A stretch of 64,000 nt of DNA from Neopestalotiopsis rosae (GCA_023078685.1 JALGAS010000003.1:5642001-5706000), one strand, 5' to 3'; counted from the stretch's first letter, positions 32,901-44,150 are shown. Numbers and translations: made by a program. The notes: generated by a model not told the origin, from the sequence alone.

Positions 32901-35005
32901 GCCTCATTCTTCGATTGACAGAGGCTCGATCACCAACCCTAGCTACTTGGCTACAAGTAGCTGGATTCTCTGTCCAAATAGCCGAGGAAAGTCGGTGGGG
33001 CCTGGCGAGTAGAGTCAACATCCCGTGGCTAGCAGGAATGGAGGAAGAGGATGGGGTCAGCAGCCTCCATGAAGTCCTAAAGGCCAACGATATGAGAAAT
33101 GCAGACCCCACTTGGTTCGCGGAATCTTCTCACGATGCACTGATAGCCTCTCTTCAGCAATCGGGTGTCGAAATCACGACGGATGCCTTCTGCCGAGTTG
33201 CGAGAGATTACGACCAAAAGGCGGTGCAATTGCTGTTGGAAAAATGGACGGATGCCAGCATACCCTCAAGTGTCTGGGCAGCGGCGGCAAGAAACATGCG
33301 GTATGGGATGTCCATATTTCGTTTATTCTTGGAGAGAGACCACCACGTCACAGTGACAGAAGAGTTGATGAACTCAATCTTGCTCAATCGACAGTCACGG
33401 TCAACCATGATAGATCTTCTTGCTCGCGATGAGAAGACCAGCTTCGATATGAGGGCTTGTGTGGAGCTGGCAAGCAGTCCATATTTCAGCCCAGCAGAGA
33501 CCCTTTTGTCTTTGCGCGAAGACTGCTACAGCATAGAAGTGTTCAGAGCGTTGGCCTCTCGCCGTAGTTCCATACCATCCGAAGTAATGGCGAGTCTTCT
33601 TCAAAAATGCGACGAAAATGCGAAGATGACGGATGCAGAAATATCCTATCTAGGTAGATACTACAAACCCTGGGTTTTCCAGTTCTCCCTAGAGAGGTTC
33701 GGCCACCGCTTTGCTTTCACGGAAGGGCTGGTAAAAACGGTGGTTCAATTCGCGGATGCCACCTGGATAACTACTTTATTAAAAACCCATGGCAAGGACT
33801 TCATCGTTACGACTGAGGTTTTGAGGTGTGCGGTTCTCAACAGGACAAGCGAAGGCATGAGGATACTCTTCAAAGAAAGAGGAGATCAGATCAAGATCGA
33901 ACCGCAGGTAGTGAAGAGGGTGGCGAAGGAAGGAACTCCTGAGATGTTGAGCCTCCTGCTTGATGAGCGCCCACGCGAGGCGCAGGTTACAATCGACGTC
34001 TACAAAGCCGCCATCTCGAATAGGGATCAACCTGCGACCATGGTGGCCTTGCTTCTTGATAGATGCGCCGCAAAGCTGGAGATCACGTCCAAGGTCGTCA
34101 AACTAATCAGCAGAAATACGGTACATTATATGTCTGTGATGCGTCTGCTACTTGACAGATGCGGAGAGACTTTGCTCAGAGAAGAGTCTCTTTGCATGGT
34201 TGTGCTGAGGGGCAGAGACGAAATGCTGACCATGGTACTTGACGTGCAAGGCTCGAAGGCCAGGATCACCGAATCGGTACTCGGAGCCGCTACTCAAAGC
34301 TTGGAATCATCGATGGCACGGCTGCTCGATGTTCCTGGAGCCAAAGAAGAGATCACTGATAAAGTCTGCACGTTGGCCGCTGCAGCCGGCAACAGCAAGG
34401 TCCTAGAGCTTCTCTGCGCGGCCAGAGGCATCCCAGTCAAAGATGAATGGGTCAATCTTGCCAACTTCAGGTCCGCGGTGTCGCAACGCGATGTGGCACT
34501 CGTTCGAAAAGTACTACCCAAAGTAGCTAACCCAGACCAAAAAGACATCTTAGGTGTTATTGCATTCATCCATTCGGTGGAAAGAGGGTTTACCGAGATA
34601 ATACAGCTTCTTGGCCAGCATGCCAACGTGGATGTTAACGCGCAGGATGCTAAAGGGAGGTCGGCCATCTTCTACGCCGCTCGGCATGGCTTTCATGAAA
34701 GCGCAGTCATTGTCCTGATGCAGCTAGGTGCTGATCCGCACCTTGCAGATGATAATGGAAACACAGCAGTCACTGAGGCAGCACGTCTAGGATATGGCCA
34801 TGTTATCCAGAACATATACAAGTTTGTTTCTGGTACGGCAGACTATCCCCCATTAGTCCCTGGCCAGATGAGATACGATGATCAAGGTCAAGAAGATGAG
34901 AAAATAGAAACCAAAACAGATCTGCCTGAGGACGATGACAGGCCAAGAGGACGGAATCGGCTTAGGCAGCCATCGAGAAGACGGAATCAGAGGACACCTC
35001 GATAA
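29946..35005 (+). CDS. NLR-like STAND protein: SesB-type esterase, NACHT, degenerate repeats, ankyrins
   Basis: 1588 residues over six exons: 29946-30403, 30479-30704, 30759-30815, 30871-31143, 31196-31445, 31503-35005, all in phase. Order of parts: a hydrophobic helix at residues 3-20 followed by a very basic stretch (membrane anchor or signal); an alpha/beta-hydrolase of the SesB kind (DIVAVTGLAGHAFGSW, nucleophile Ser239 in GHSLGG, the candidate His in ANHSDLVKF); NACHT NTPase with Walker A GSAGQGKT (480-487) and Walker B VIDGLDE (583-589) and a winged-helix part near GRRPLTLSELEEA; about 600 residues of repeats in which LLLDR.. and ITSKV/ITESV-type phrases recur about every 33 residues, much diverged; then two ankyrin-like repeats (about 1460-1525) and a charged tail. 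Fungal proteins of this layout are thought to be innate-immunity or self/non-self receptors with a lipase-like effector. Confidence 0.92.
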
Positions 35006-35463
35006 GTCTGAAATTGTACGAGCAATTTTATCTTGGTAGGCGATTGAGTCTATATGCTGATCCAACTAAGTATCGACATTTGCCGGGGGCTCCATGAGTG
35101 CCGTGGAAACTGCCGCTCTCCAATTGCTATGGATGGAAACAATTGTTTGGTGGTTCAATTCATCCGCCAGATTACCGGCAAATTCAACATCATCACATTT
35201 GCCGCAGCTGATTCGCTGAAAAGCACGTCTATAGTCTGCCGCTACTCTGTATGGCTGCATCACAACTGCCGCAGGTTCCGACTTCTGGGTGAGAAAATAC
35301 GTGCCAAGCCTCAACAACCACTGTGGCTATGATATATCAGTATGGTGCTTGATAAGCGAGTACATGGATGTATAATAGTTGCAAAACCCCAGGACTGGGG
35401 ACGCAGTCGCTTTCATTCTTGGAAATTTTTAGTTTCGAACGGCAGAACCCCAAGGACAGAAAA
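35006..35463. other. Intergenic: DUF1996 promoter
   Basis: 458 bp, promoter and 3' flank only. Confidence 0.5.
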
Positions 35464-36639
35464 ATGAAGTCCATTTCCTACGCACTCGCGCTCGTCGCAC
35501 CAGTCCAGGCGGGCCTCCGCTTTGGCTGCTCTTCTCTGACTATACAGCGACTCGACCCCGTCGTCGAACCTGGCATGAACCCTTCATCCCATGTGCACCA
35601 TATTGTCGGCGGCAACGCGTTCAACGCCACCATGACAGGCGACGTCGGAGCTCGCGGAACTTGTACAACCTGTGAGATGGCAGAGGACTTTTCCAACTAC
35701 TGGACAGCCGTTCTGTACTTTAAGCATCCCACCAACGGGTCTTACCATCGGGTTCCAGTCAAGAATAATGCTGCACTTGCGAGCGGTACCACGGGTGGCA
35801 TGACCATCTACTATACACCACACGACTTCAGCACAGATGATCTCAAGAACCAGCCCATCACTGCTTTCCAGCCAGTAAGATGCCTCGTAACATAGCTTGG
35901 TCCTATGAGTATTGACCGTGTCTAGGGATTCCGCATGACTGTTGGCTCCCCAACCACGACCACGGAGGCTCAGGCAAAGGGCCACATTGGTCTGCGCTAC
36001 AACTGTCTGCAGACTCTTCTAAACAGAGGGCCAGAGATGGTCGACTTTCCCACTAAGCCATGCCCGGCTGGTATCTTTGCAGTGCACCACTTTCCGGCGT
36101 CAGTAGTATCTACTTCTATAAAGTTTAGGATTGTCAGCTAATTGTTCTTCTAGATGCTGGGACGGAAAGAACCTCGACAGCCCGGACCATCAGTCGCACA
36201 TGTACAACACCATCACGCAAGACGGCTTCACCAACGCGCCAAAGTGCCCGTCGTCGCACCCGGTGCGCATGCCGCAGCTGACGTACGAGACGGTCTGGGA
36301 CACGACCAAGTTCAACAGCATGTGGCCGTCGGGCACGCCCAACCCGTTTGTGTGGAGCTTCGAGGGCACCAGCGGCTACGGCACCCACGCCGACTACATG
36401 TTTGGCTGGCAGGGCGACTCCCTCCAGCGCGCCATGAACAAGTCCGAGTGCTTCTACGACGGCTGCGGCTCCATCAAGAAGCAGGCCATGACCACTGCCA
36501 ATAAATGCACCGTCAAGGATATGGTCGGCGAGGAGACTGATGGCTGTATGTTTTCAATTGCTCTGTCCCAATCACTGTTAATACATACTGACTTTGTGTT
36601 GCAGGGCTTACTCACCTTCCGGGTATGCCGATGAATTAG
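35464..36639 (+). CDS. Secreted DUF1996 protein
   Basis: 336 residues, exons 35464-35874, 35926-36098, 36154-36545 and 36605-36639. A signal peptide is visible at residues 1-16 (MKSISYALALVAPVQA). The body has the DUF1996 landmarks: SSHVHHIVGGNAFN, CTTCEMAEDFSNYWTAVLYF, GLRYNC, CWDGKNLDSPDHQSHM (formed across the third exon junction) and WDTTKFNSMWPSG. The second intron starts with the less usual GTCAGT. DUF1996 proteins are extracellular or wall-associated in ascomycetes and some are found with WSC domains, which this one lacks; biochemical function is unknown. The last exon encodes only 11 residues. Confidence 0.9.
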
Positions 36640-37542
36640 ATGCAATTGAGGTGCGACGGGCAAAGAATTTGTTCGAATGCTGAAATGTAATGTCACTCGC
36701 TTCAAGTAGGAGGACTTTCAATCATTTGTATGACTTTTCATTAGTAAATTAATTTTATGCGCCTTTGTTCTCCGAAGTTATCTGTCGTGAGTGACGATGT
36801 TTACACGACCCGCCAGCGCCCAAGCCTGTAATAGGGCCAACGCTGAGTGTAAATGGCGCATTGGACTAGGTAGGTACTCAGCATCGATGACAGACTGATT
36901 GTATGAATTTTCACAAAATACTCATGAATCTCAGTAAACGTTATACACGTTCCATTGGTATGATTATCTTTTCAAGGGCCATCTTTGCGATCGCATCACT
37001 TCGCGCTCTTGGTCAATGACGTAATCGTAATGGCGAATTCGAAGATGCTGGTCAAAAAACCTCAGGCTGAGTGAGAGGAGGCAATTGAGCCCTGTTTGAA
37101 CGTCCCTGAGAACGATAGTTTCCAATTGAACTTACAAGGAAGGTATGGACCGAGAGCCAGATGAGAATGGCTCCCGCCTCGTTGAACCTTCCACATCTTA
37201 CTGTGCAACATGTTACTATACACATGTGGTATAATCTGGCCCGTGCAGGTCAGTTAGCAGGTTAGTTCTTAGTATGCTGTCATGGGCCCCCGAAGTTCTA
37301 CCAGTCCCTGCATTGGCATTTGTTAGCAGTCACCCCGCACCTCCGATTGCCTCCGAACCCCCCATGTCGATTCTTGCGTCAGGGTCTTTTCTGAGTCAAA
37401 TCATAAATCAACGCGACCGCTACGTACCGATACCGTTCACCGTCAATTCGCATATTTACACAGAGGTTATTCCTGATTTCTTCTTGCTCAACAACCTCAT
37501 CTACATTCTCTTCACAGGTCATCAGTCCATCTTTTGCCCATC
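36640..37542. other. Intergenic: LYS1 promoter
   Basis: 903 bp. It contains a TGACGTAA sequence at about 37017 and the TGAGTCA site listed separately; no gene seen. Confidence 0.5.
37392..37398 (+). promoter_or_regulatory. CPC1/GCN4-type site TGAGTCA
   Basis: Exact match to the bZIP general-amino-acid-control element, 145 bp upstream of the LYS1 start. LYS genes are classical targets of cross-pathway control, so this is a likely functional site. Confidence 0.6.
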
Positions 37543-38817
37543 ATGCCTACCGTTATCCACCTGAGGGCCGACACCAAGCAGTTCGAGCGCCGCTCGTCCA
37601 GTACGTAAACATTGCAATTGAGTTCATTTGGTTGGGTTTTCGGGGTCAATTGTCTAACAAACCAATTCAGTGTCGCCCGCGACGGCCAAGGCTCTCCTTG
37701 ATGCCGGCTACACCGTCCGCGTCGAACGATCCCCCGAGCGCATCTACAATGACGAAGAGTTCGCCGCCGTCGGCGCAGAGCTGGTCCCCGCCGGATCGTG
37801 GCAGAAGGCCCCCAAGGAGGACATCATCCTTGGCCTCAAGGAGCTTCCCGAGGAGGACATGCCCCTTCCCCACAGCTACATTCACTTCCAGCACATTTTC
37901 AAGAAGCAGACCGGTTGGGCCCCGTCGCTGTCTCGCTTCGCCAAGAGTGGAGGTACCCTGTACGATCTTGAGTTCTTGACCGACGAGACTGGCCGTCGTG
38001 TGGCCGCTTTCGGTTACTGGGCCGGATACGCTGGTGCTGCCATTGCCCTGCTCTCCTGGGCTCACCAGATCCTGAACCCCGGCGTCACTCAGGGCGCCGT
38101 GCCCACCTTTGACAATGCGCCCGCTCTGGTCGCCCACGTCAAGGCGGCCGTCGAGCCTGCCGTCAAGGCCAACAACGGCCAGCTTCCCCGTGTCATTGTC
38201 ATCGGTGCCCTTGGCCGTTGCGGCAAGGGCGCTGTGGATTTCTGCACCACCGCCGGATTGGACGCAAACTCCATCCTCAAGTGGGTAAGTACATATTTCG
38301 CGAGATCGCACGAAAAGACTCGCTTTTGGGAACTTGTTTCCTCGTCCCAAGAATAAGTGGCTAACCCGTTTTCTTTCACTAGGATATGGCCGAGACCGCC
38401 AAGGGTGGCCCCTTCGAGGAGATTGCCCAGTCCGACATCTTCATCAACTGCGTCTACCTAGGACCTAACCGCACTCCTCCCTTCCTCACCTTTGACTCTC
38501 TTTCGGTTCCCGGCAGACGTCTGCGTGTCATCTGCGACATCAGCTGCGACCCCAACAGCGAGAACAACCCCATTCCCGTCTACTCCACCTGGAGCTCTTT
38601 CGACAAGCCTACTATCCCCATCAACAAGGAGATCCCTGGTCCCGAGCTGAGAGTCGTCGCCATTGACCACTTGCCCACTCTCATCGCTCGCGAGTCCAGC
38701 GACGAGTACTCTGGCCTGCTGCTGCCCAGCCTGCTCACCCTGGACCGCCGTGACACCGAGGGTGTCTGGACCAGAGCTGAGAAGATCTACAAGGACAGAG
38801 TCGCCGAGCTGCCTTAA
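37543..38817 (+). CDS. LYS1: Saccharopine dehydrogenase (NAD+, L-lysine-forming)
   Basis: Last step of the alpha-aminoadipate pathway: saccharopine + NAD+ + H2O gives lysine, 2-oxoglutarate and NADH. Exons 37543-37600, 37671-38284 and 38383-38817 give 368 residues, the usual size. Family blocks visible: LRADTKQFERR, RVERSPERIYND, SYIHFQHIFKKQ with the catalytic Lys and His, LTDETGRRVAAFGYWAGYAG, RVIVIGALGRCGKGA for the cofactor, SDIFINCVYL and the end block VAIDHLPTLIARESS. It ends in VAELP, so it lacks the C-terminal peroxisomal tripeptide seen on some fungal Lys1 proteins. A consensus GCN4/CPC1 site lies upstream. Confidence 0.96.
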
Positions 38818-39885
38818 ATCCACCTATGGGATTCATGCAGCAGAGACTTTCGAATAATCGGTTTGATGGAAATGTGTTGGAGACCCGACATGTCGGGATA
38901 AATCTGTGAGCGATACTGAAAATACCACTTTTAGACAGCGTAAGACGCGACATGATGAGAGGGTCTCATGGCGTCTGAGTTGTGGTTTGGTTTGAAATGA
39001 TACCGGAAAGATCTAGGGAATAGAGAAAAAACAATGGTCATGCAGGCGCTCAGCCTAGCAATTGACCGTGTGGCTGCAATAGATTTGATGCGGCTAGATA
39101 CCGTGCACAACCGCATCGGCTGATAAAAATACGAGATGATGAATCAACGAGAAGACTTACTCTGACAGAGATGGTAAAAGTGTACTAATCCAAGTTGATG
39201 TGAAGGTTCTTGCGTACATTTATTACATGGCTCAGTCCTGATTCTCGCACAGCCCAGGTTTCTCAGAGACGAGAATGGATCGCGCACTTTGTAGCGACCT
39301 CAACAGAGAAGAAAAAAGTGATCAATACGCTGGGAGCCGTACAACTATTCTAGGAGTGCTTCAGCCATGTCATGGCGGTTAAAAATGTACATGATGCATG
39401 CAAAAGGACTTACACAAGTACGGCTGACACGGCACGGCATGAGCAAGATGCAGGCAAGCGAGAATATAGTGCATTTAATCAACGTCAAGCTGTCAATCGG
39501 CAAGCGGCTGGCTCAGGCTTATCAACCTCTCGGGAAATCTCTTTCCCAAGCCTCTCGAATTCGCAAAACAATCTCTGGTCCCGCTGCCGGGTATCGGGTG
39601 CATAAGCGGCGCGCCTCCTGGGGGTCTGCCTGGGGGCAAAAATATATTCCCCAAGATGCCGGGGAACGTCCCGGGGGTGCAGCACCGACGGGTTAGCGCC
39701 GATCGCGCTATGGGAATAAATGAATGACAGTCTTTCGCGTTGGAATCTGCCGCAGGGTTACGGTGAAGGCTCAAAGAAGAGTAGCCCCCTTTTCCCTGGT
39801 CGATACAAGACATTTTCTTTCCATTTGGCAATTGGTCGTCCGTTGCATTGCTCGTCCTGATCTTGGAGAGAAAAAACATACGATC
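38818..39885. other. Intergenic: MFS promoter
   Basis: 1.07 kb, no gene. A CCGGG-N6-CCCGG dyad at 39659-39674 is of the sort bound by Zn2Cys6 factors, 212 bp upstream of the MFS start. Confidence 0.45.
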
Positions 39886-41807
39886 ATGGCCCAGGATCTC
39901 GACAAGACGGAGCGGTCCGAGGCGGTTAGCATATCCGCCGAGCCCAATAACGCCGAGAGTCTCGGCGCGGAGTCACCGCCGAGCGGGGTTTTGACAGAAG
40001 ACGACGACGACCATGAGAAACTGCCCTTCTCCAAGGCGCGGTGCATTGCCCTGGTTGCAACAGTGACTGGTGCTTCGTTTCTCAATGTGAGTCTCTTGTG
40101 CATGGCCACCTTATACTCATTTTCTTGTGACACTTTGTCTCACAATACTATAGACTCTTACCGTGCAAGCCGTCGTTATCATCTTGCCCACCATTGGAAA
40201 CGACCTCGGAATCCCTGAAAGTCGACTCCAATGGGTTGTGTCCGCTTATTCATTGACATTCGGCTGTTTCTTGTTGCTTTGGGGTCGCATTGCTGATATC
40301 TATGGCAAACGATTGATCTTTATCCTGGGAAGTGCATTTGCTGCTGCAACATTGATTGTCAATCCGTTTCTTCGAAATGAAATTGCTTTCGACTTGTTCA
40401 GGGGTTTGCAGGGTATTGTAAGGGTTTCTCAAGATGATTGAGGTTAAACCAAGCATGACTAACATGTACATCAGGGTGGCGCTGCAAATGTGCCAACAGC
40501 AATCGGCATCCTTGGTGTGACGTTTCCTCCTGGCAAAGCTAAAAACTATGCCTTTAGCACGTATGGTAAGAGTCAATTCAAAGTATAATAGAGCAAGAAA
40601 CTCGTAGCTGATGCGATCAACAATAGCGGCTGGCGCACCCCTCGGATCCGTCTTTGGCAATCTGTTAGGTGGTCTTATTGCGTCCTATGCGAATTGGAAA
40701 TGGGTCTTTGGGGCCAATGCCGTCTTGGCCGTCATTGTCACTGCTGCTGGCATTCTCCTCATACCGCCGCCGCCGCCCAAGCCCGCAGGGCTAACGTCCA
40801 AGAAGTCGCTGGCCAGCACAGTTGATTGGTTCGGTGGCGGTTTGGTCACGGCCGGTATCCTATGTCTGCTGTTTGCGCTGACGGAAGGAAATGTCGTCGG
40901 CTGGAAGACCGTTTGGATCTATTTGCTCATCGTGATTGGCCTTCTCTTTATCGCCATTTTTGCTGCCTGGCAATGGTATCAGGAGACGCACACGACGCGA
41001 CCACCATTGATGAAAGTCTCGCTGTTCAGGAACAAGCACTTCAGCATCGCGATGGTTCTGATGGCTATCTTCTTCTCTTCGTTCAACGACTATCTCATCT
41101 ATGCCACGTATTTCTTCCAGGTCAGTAGCCGGCCTCCTCTGTTCAAAATTTTGTCGGACTAACCCTTGTGCGCGACGCAGGATTATCAAGATCTAGGACC
41201 ACTCCAAACGACTCTGCGCTTTATCCCCACAGGTATCGCCGGCATCATCGTAGCATTCATCGTCTCGCATCTAATCTCACGGATACCAACATATCTCTTC
41301 TTGCTCTTTGGCAACCTCGCTGTCGCCATCTCCTGCCTCCTCTTCGCAGCCCCGATCCCACCACAAACATCGTACTTTGCCTACGGACTCCCCGCCATGA
41401 TCTTGTCCGTGATCGGCGCCGACATGACCTGGCCGTCCCTGACCCTCTTCGTATCCAAGTCGGTACCCCGCGAGGACCAGGCGCTAGGCGGCGCCCTCAT
41501 CAACGCGTGCGGCCAAACGGGACGCGCCATCGGCCTCGCCATCACCACGGCGATCCAGACGGTGGTGCTGGCGCGCGAGAGGGGCGTTCCCGTCGAGGAG
41601 TCGGGCGGCATCGAGCCCTGGGACGCGCCGTCGCTGCTGAGTCTGCGCGTCGCCAATTGGTTCAATTTTGCGCTGGCGCTGCTGGGCGCCGTCATTGTGG
41701 GTTTGGCGTTTCGCGGCACCGGCATTGTGGGCAAGATTGAAAAGGCACCGGCTCGGTCTGGTGGGGAGGAAGGAATCATGGATCAAGAGGGAAAGAGTAA
41801 ATCTTAG
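39886..41807 (+). CDS. MFS transporter, drug:H+ antiporter type
   Basis: 558-residue exporter with 12-14 hydrophobic helices. Exons 39886-40086, 40154-40417, 40475-40565, 40627-41120 and 41181-41807. Motif A between TM2 and TM3 reads LLLWGRIADIYGKR; a later GAPLGSVFGNLLGGL helix matches motif C of drug antiporters (gxxxGPxxGG-like). A long acidic hydrophilic head precedes TM1. The closest broad match in layout is the fungal multidrug branch related to ScATR1/AZR1. No biosynthetic cluster is adjacent, so the role could be general detoxification or boron/aminotriazole-like resistance; the substrate is not readable. Confidence 0.88.
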
Positions 41808-42027
41808 TATAGTTACAAGTCTAATAGACTCTATCCTATTGCGAGGAGCGGTTACTGACCTGAACACATCATATTACTTTTCAAAGACGCAAGAGGGATT
41901 CTTATCTTGTTTACGATTGTATTGGTTGTGTCAAGAGAAGAAAGAAATCAGAAAAAAAAAACAAAAAACAAACGCCATGCCACATAACAAAAAGGGTCGG
42001 AGAAAAGAGACGCAGGCAACTGCCATC

Positions 42028-42672
42028 TTAAAAAACTCTCAACCGCTTCCAATCAATCTCCAGCAAATCATCATCATCGTCATCGTTGCCGTCGTCGTTG
42101 CCGTCGTCAGCACCACCCACTTCCTCCTCCTCGTCCTCCTCGTCCTCGTCCTCCACAACCTCTCCCGCCACCGTGTCGTCCTGGTGCAGCCGGACCAGCT
42201 GTCGGCCCCAGTCGGCCTGCTCCTTGTGGTAGCGATCGATGGCCTTTGCCAGGTCGCAGTGCTCCTTGATGTCGAACGGCTCCCTGGGCTTATCATTCCA
42301 GCGCTGGCGGGCCGCCACCAGCGAGTTGAAAAGATCCGCAAACAAACGCGGATTCATCTGGCGATCCCTCGCCCACTCGGTGCGTTCCTGTACCTCGTGC
42401 AAGAATCTCTGGCCGTCGTTGTCGATGGCCATGACGGCACCGACGGCCGGCTCTGCTGCAGCGTTGAACATGGCCACAAGGGCCTCTTGCAAGCAGCGTC
42501 GGCTCACAGCTCGGACTCGGGCGTCGCTGTCGCGGTTGCGGATCGTGCCTCTGTTCTGAAAGAACGCCATTACGTCCCTGTCCTTCTCATTCTTGCCTAC
42601 GACGGCAATGTTGTCGTAAACCATGCCATTCTTCGGCAGGTAGGTGAAGAGCAGACGCTTTCTAGCCTTCAT
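42028..42672 (-). CDS. Unknown 214-residue protein with acidic tail
   Basis: Not recognised. Single exon, ATG at 42672, no signal peptide or membrane helix. Residues 1-165 look globular and helical, with EHCDLAKAIDRYHKEQADW near the end; residues 168-203 are almost pure Asp/Glu encoded by a GAC/GAG minisatellite-like tract (about 42060-42165), followed by a basic-aromatic end DWKRLRVF. A truncated, inverted copy of the EHC..ADW part lies at 44025-44150, which supports this being a real gene that has been duplicated. Acidic tails of this type occur on nuclear or chaperone-like proteins, but that is only an analogy. Confidence 0.65.
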   Translation of the reverse strand: MKARKRLLFTYLPKNGMVYDNIAVVGKNEKDRDVMAFFQNRGTIRNRDSDARVRAVSRRCLQEALVAMFNAAAEPAVGAVMAIDNDGQRFLHEVQERTEWARDRQMNPRLFADLFNSLVAARQRWNDKPREPFDIKEHCDLAKAIDRYHKEQADWGRQLVRLHQDDTVAGEVVEDEDEEDEEEEVGGADDGNDDGNDDDDDDLLEIDWKRLRVF

Positions 42673-43756
42673 CTTGATGGTCTGCTAGAAGTAAGATGAG
42701 ATTGTGTCTGAAGGGAAGGAGAGAGAACGAAACTTTGGAAATAGAAATAGATAAAAGCGTAAAACAAAAAGAGATAAAATAAGAGAGATTTACTTACTGT
42801 AGAGAGAACGGAATTGGAGAGTGTGTTATGGTAAGCTATGCAATAGAATTAAGAATGGAGACAGTCGTGGTGTCTCAAAAAAGTCTACTGCGGCGCAAAG
42901 AAAGAAAGGCAAGAACAAGAAGAAGCCATCACGCGTCCAAGATTTCATACTGATCAGAGAGAAGAAATTCGCAGCTGGATCAGCGCGGCCAGCTGTAAGT
43001 TCTGGCGCGACCAGTTGCGGACTGCGTCGATCTCGAATCTCTCTTATTTGGATTATTCCATTTGATTATCCCATTCGAGTAATCCATAGAATTTTCTTGA
43101 TGGCCGTTTGCTCCACGAGAAAAACAATTGAAACCATGTCTCTTATTTAGCAGCAGATAGTACGCATGGTTAGGATGCTTAGTGATGTTATGTTGAAATA
43201 GATAGTGAGAAGATGCAATCGCTAATTGCCCAGAGAGCATTCGTCGACGATCGTCAATCTTACTTAAATGCCTTTCCATTCAAGTGGTTGCTTGCAACAA
43301 CAGTATCCAAGCATGCTGGTCCAGGCAAAGGTAGTAACATGTCGTGAAGCTCTATTTCTCTATTGCTTTTAATCTTTATACATCGTTGTACATAATCTTT
43401 GAGAGCAGTAGTTCCGCTAAACGCCTAAGCATGATATCCAAGATATAGCAATACAAAGTACAGGACGTGCAAATCGATACTGGATAAATTCTGGGGCACC
43501 CTCTTTAGATAATAATTCCAAGTGAAATGCAGCGTAGGCTGGATCTCATATAGAGGCATACACAAGTGTTCAAGGGTTGATTTGCGGAATGAAGAACGTA
43601 CCAAAGTTTTGACAGCAGAGATCAATAAAGCAAGTGTAAGGATGAAGTAGGAGCCTGGTAATTGTGTAATAGTGAGATTGAATAAATCAATGAATGGTAG
43701 GGGATGCGGTGCTGTCTTTGTTTGAATTAACTGTTTCATTTTCAACAAGAACAGAA
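42673..43756. other. Intergenic, 1.1 kb
   Basis: Purine-rich region just upstream of the 42028-42672 gene, then AT-rich sequence with repeated ATTATYCCATT-like phrases near 43050. No gene recognised. Confidence 0.45.
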
Positions 43757-43835
43757 TCAGGCTATCTGGTCAAGTCGTTTGCAGAACAAATTGTGTCTGC
43801 AACAGTCGTGGGTTCAATTCCCACCGAGAGCCTGA
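43757..43835 (+). tRNA. tRNA-like sequence, possibly a tRNA pseudogene
   Basis: It has a textbook T-arm (GTGGG-TTCAATT-CCCAC, 43808-43824) that fits the Pol III B box GGTTCRANYCC, and an A-box match TGGTCAAGTCG about 40 bp upstream. The ends TCAGGCT and AGCCTGA are exact complements. The D-stem does not pair well, the middle hairpin (TTGCAGA..TCTGCAA) has a 10-nt loop rather than a 7-nt anticodon loop, and the T-arm to acceptor spacing is off. So it is a degenerate tRNA or a tRNA-derived element rather than a clear functional tRNA; no anticodon is assigned. Confidence 0.35.
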
Positions 43836-44024
43836 ATTTGTGCGAACCCTCTTAGCAGGGCTGATGACTACGTCAGTGCCAACAATGACTGGAACGCGGG
43901 GGTACTGCCCTACGCCCTACCGGAAGGTCGACGAGTGCTGGTGGTTTGAGGGAGATTGGCTCAGCTTGGCCACTTTTTATTTTGCCTTTGACTTGGCTTC
44001 TGCGATTGCACACGAAATAGAGAG

Positions 44025-44150
44025 GAGCATTGTGAGCTCGCGAAAGCGATCGACCGGTACCTGGACGATCAGGCAGACTGGAGCCGCCAGATGGCCCGAC
44101 TCTTAGGCCAAGCAAGCTCGTCAGCAGATGAAGTAGAAGTTATTTTGTGA
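44025..44150 (+). pseudogene. Truncated inverted paralogue of the 42028-42672 gene
   Basis: Reads EHCELAKAIDRYLDDQADW then SRQMARLLGQ and a stop at 44148-44150; the full gene on the other strand has EHCDLAKAIDRYHKEQADW then GRQLVRLHQ. The reading frame stops at an upstream TGA and no further similarity is visible before about 44010. The acidic tail is replaced by a short SADEVEVIL end. It lies in opposite orientation, 1.4 kb from the parent, with the tRNA-like sequence in between. Confidence 0.7.

Noticed and set aside
37667..38350. 227-codon open frame on the - strand opposite LYS1
   Set aside because: Antisense shadow of a conserved, codon-biased gene.
41668..42699. 343-codon + strand frame running through the MFS end and the acidic-tail gene
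   Set aside because: It is antisense to the 42028-42672 gene and its Leu/Val-rich part is just the complement of the Asp/Glu tract; the paralogous fragment supports the minus-strand reading.
43757..43835. Calling a confident functional tRNA
   Set aside because: D-arm and anticodon loop do not form, and the acceptor spacing is wrong by several bases; kept only as tRNA-like.
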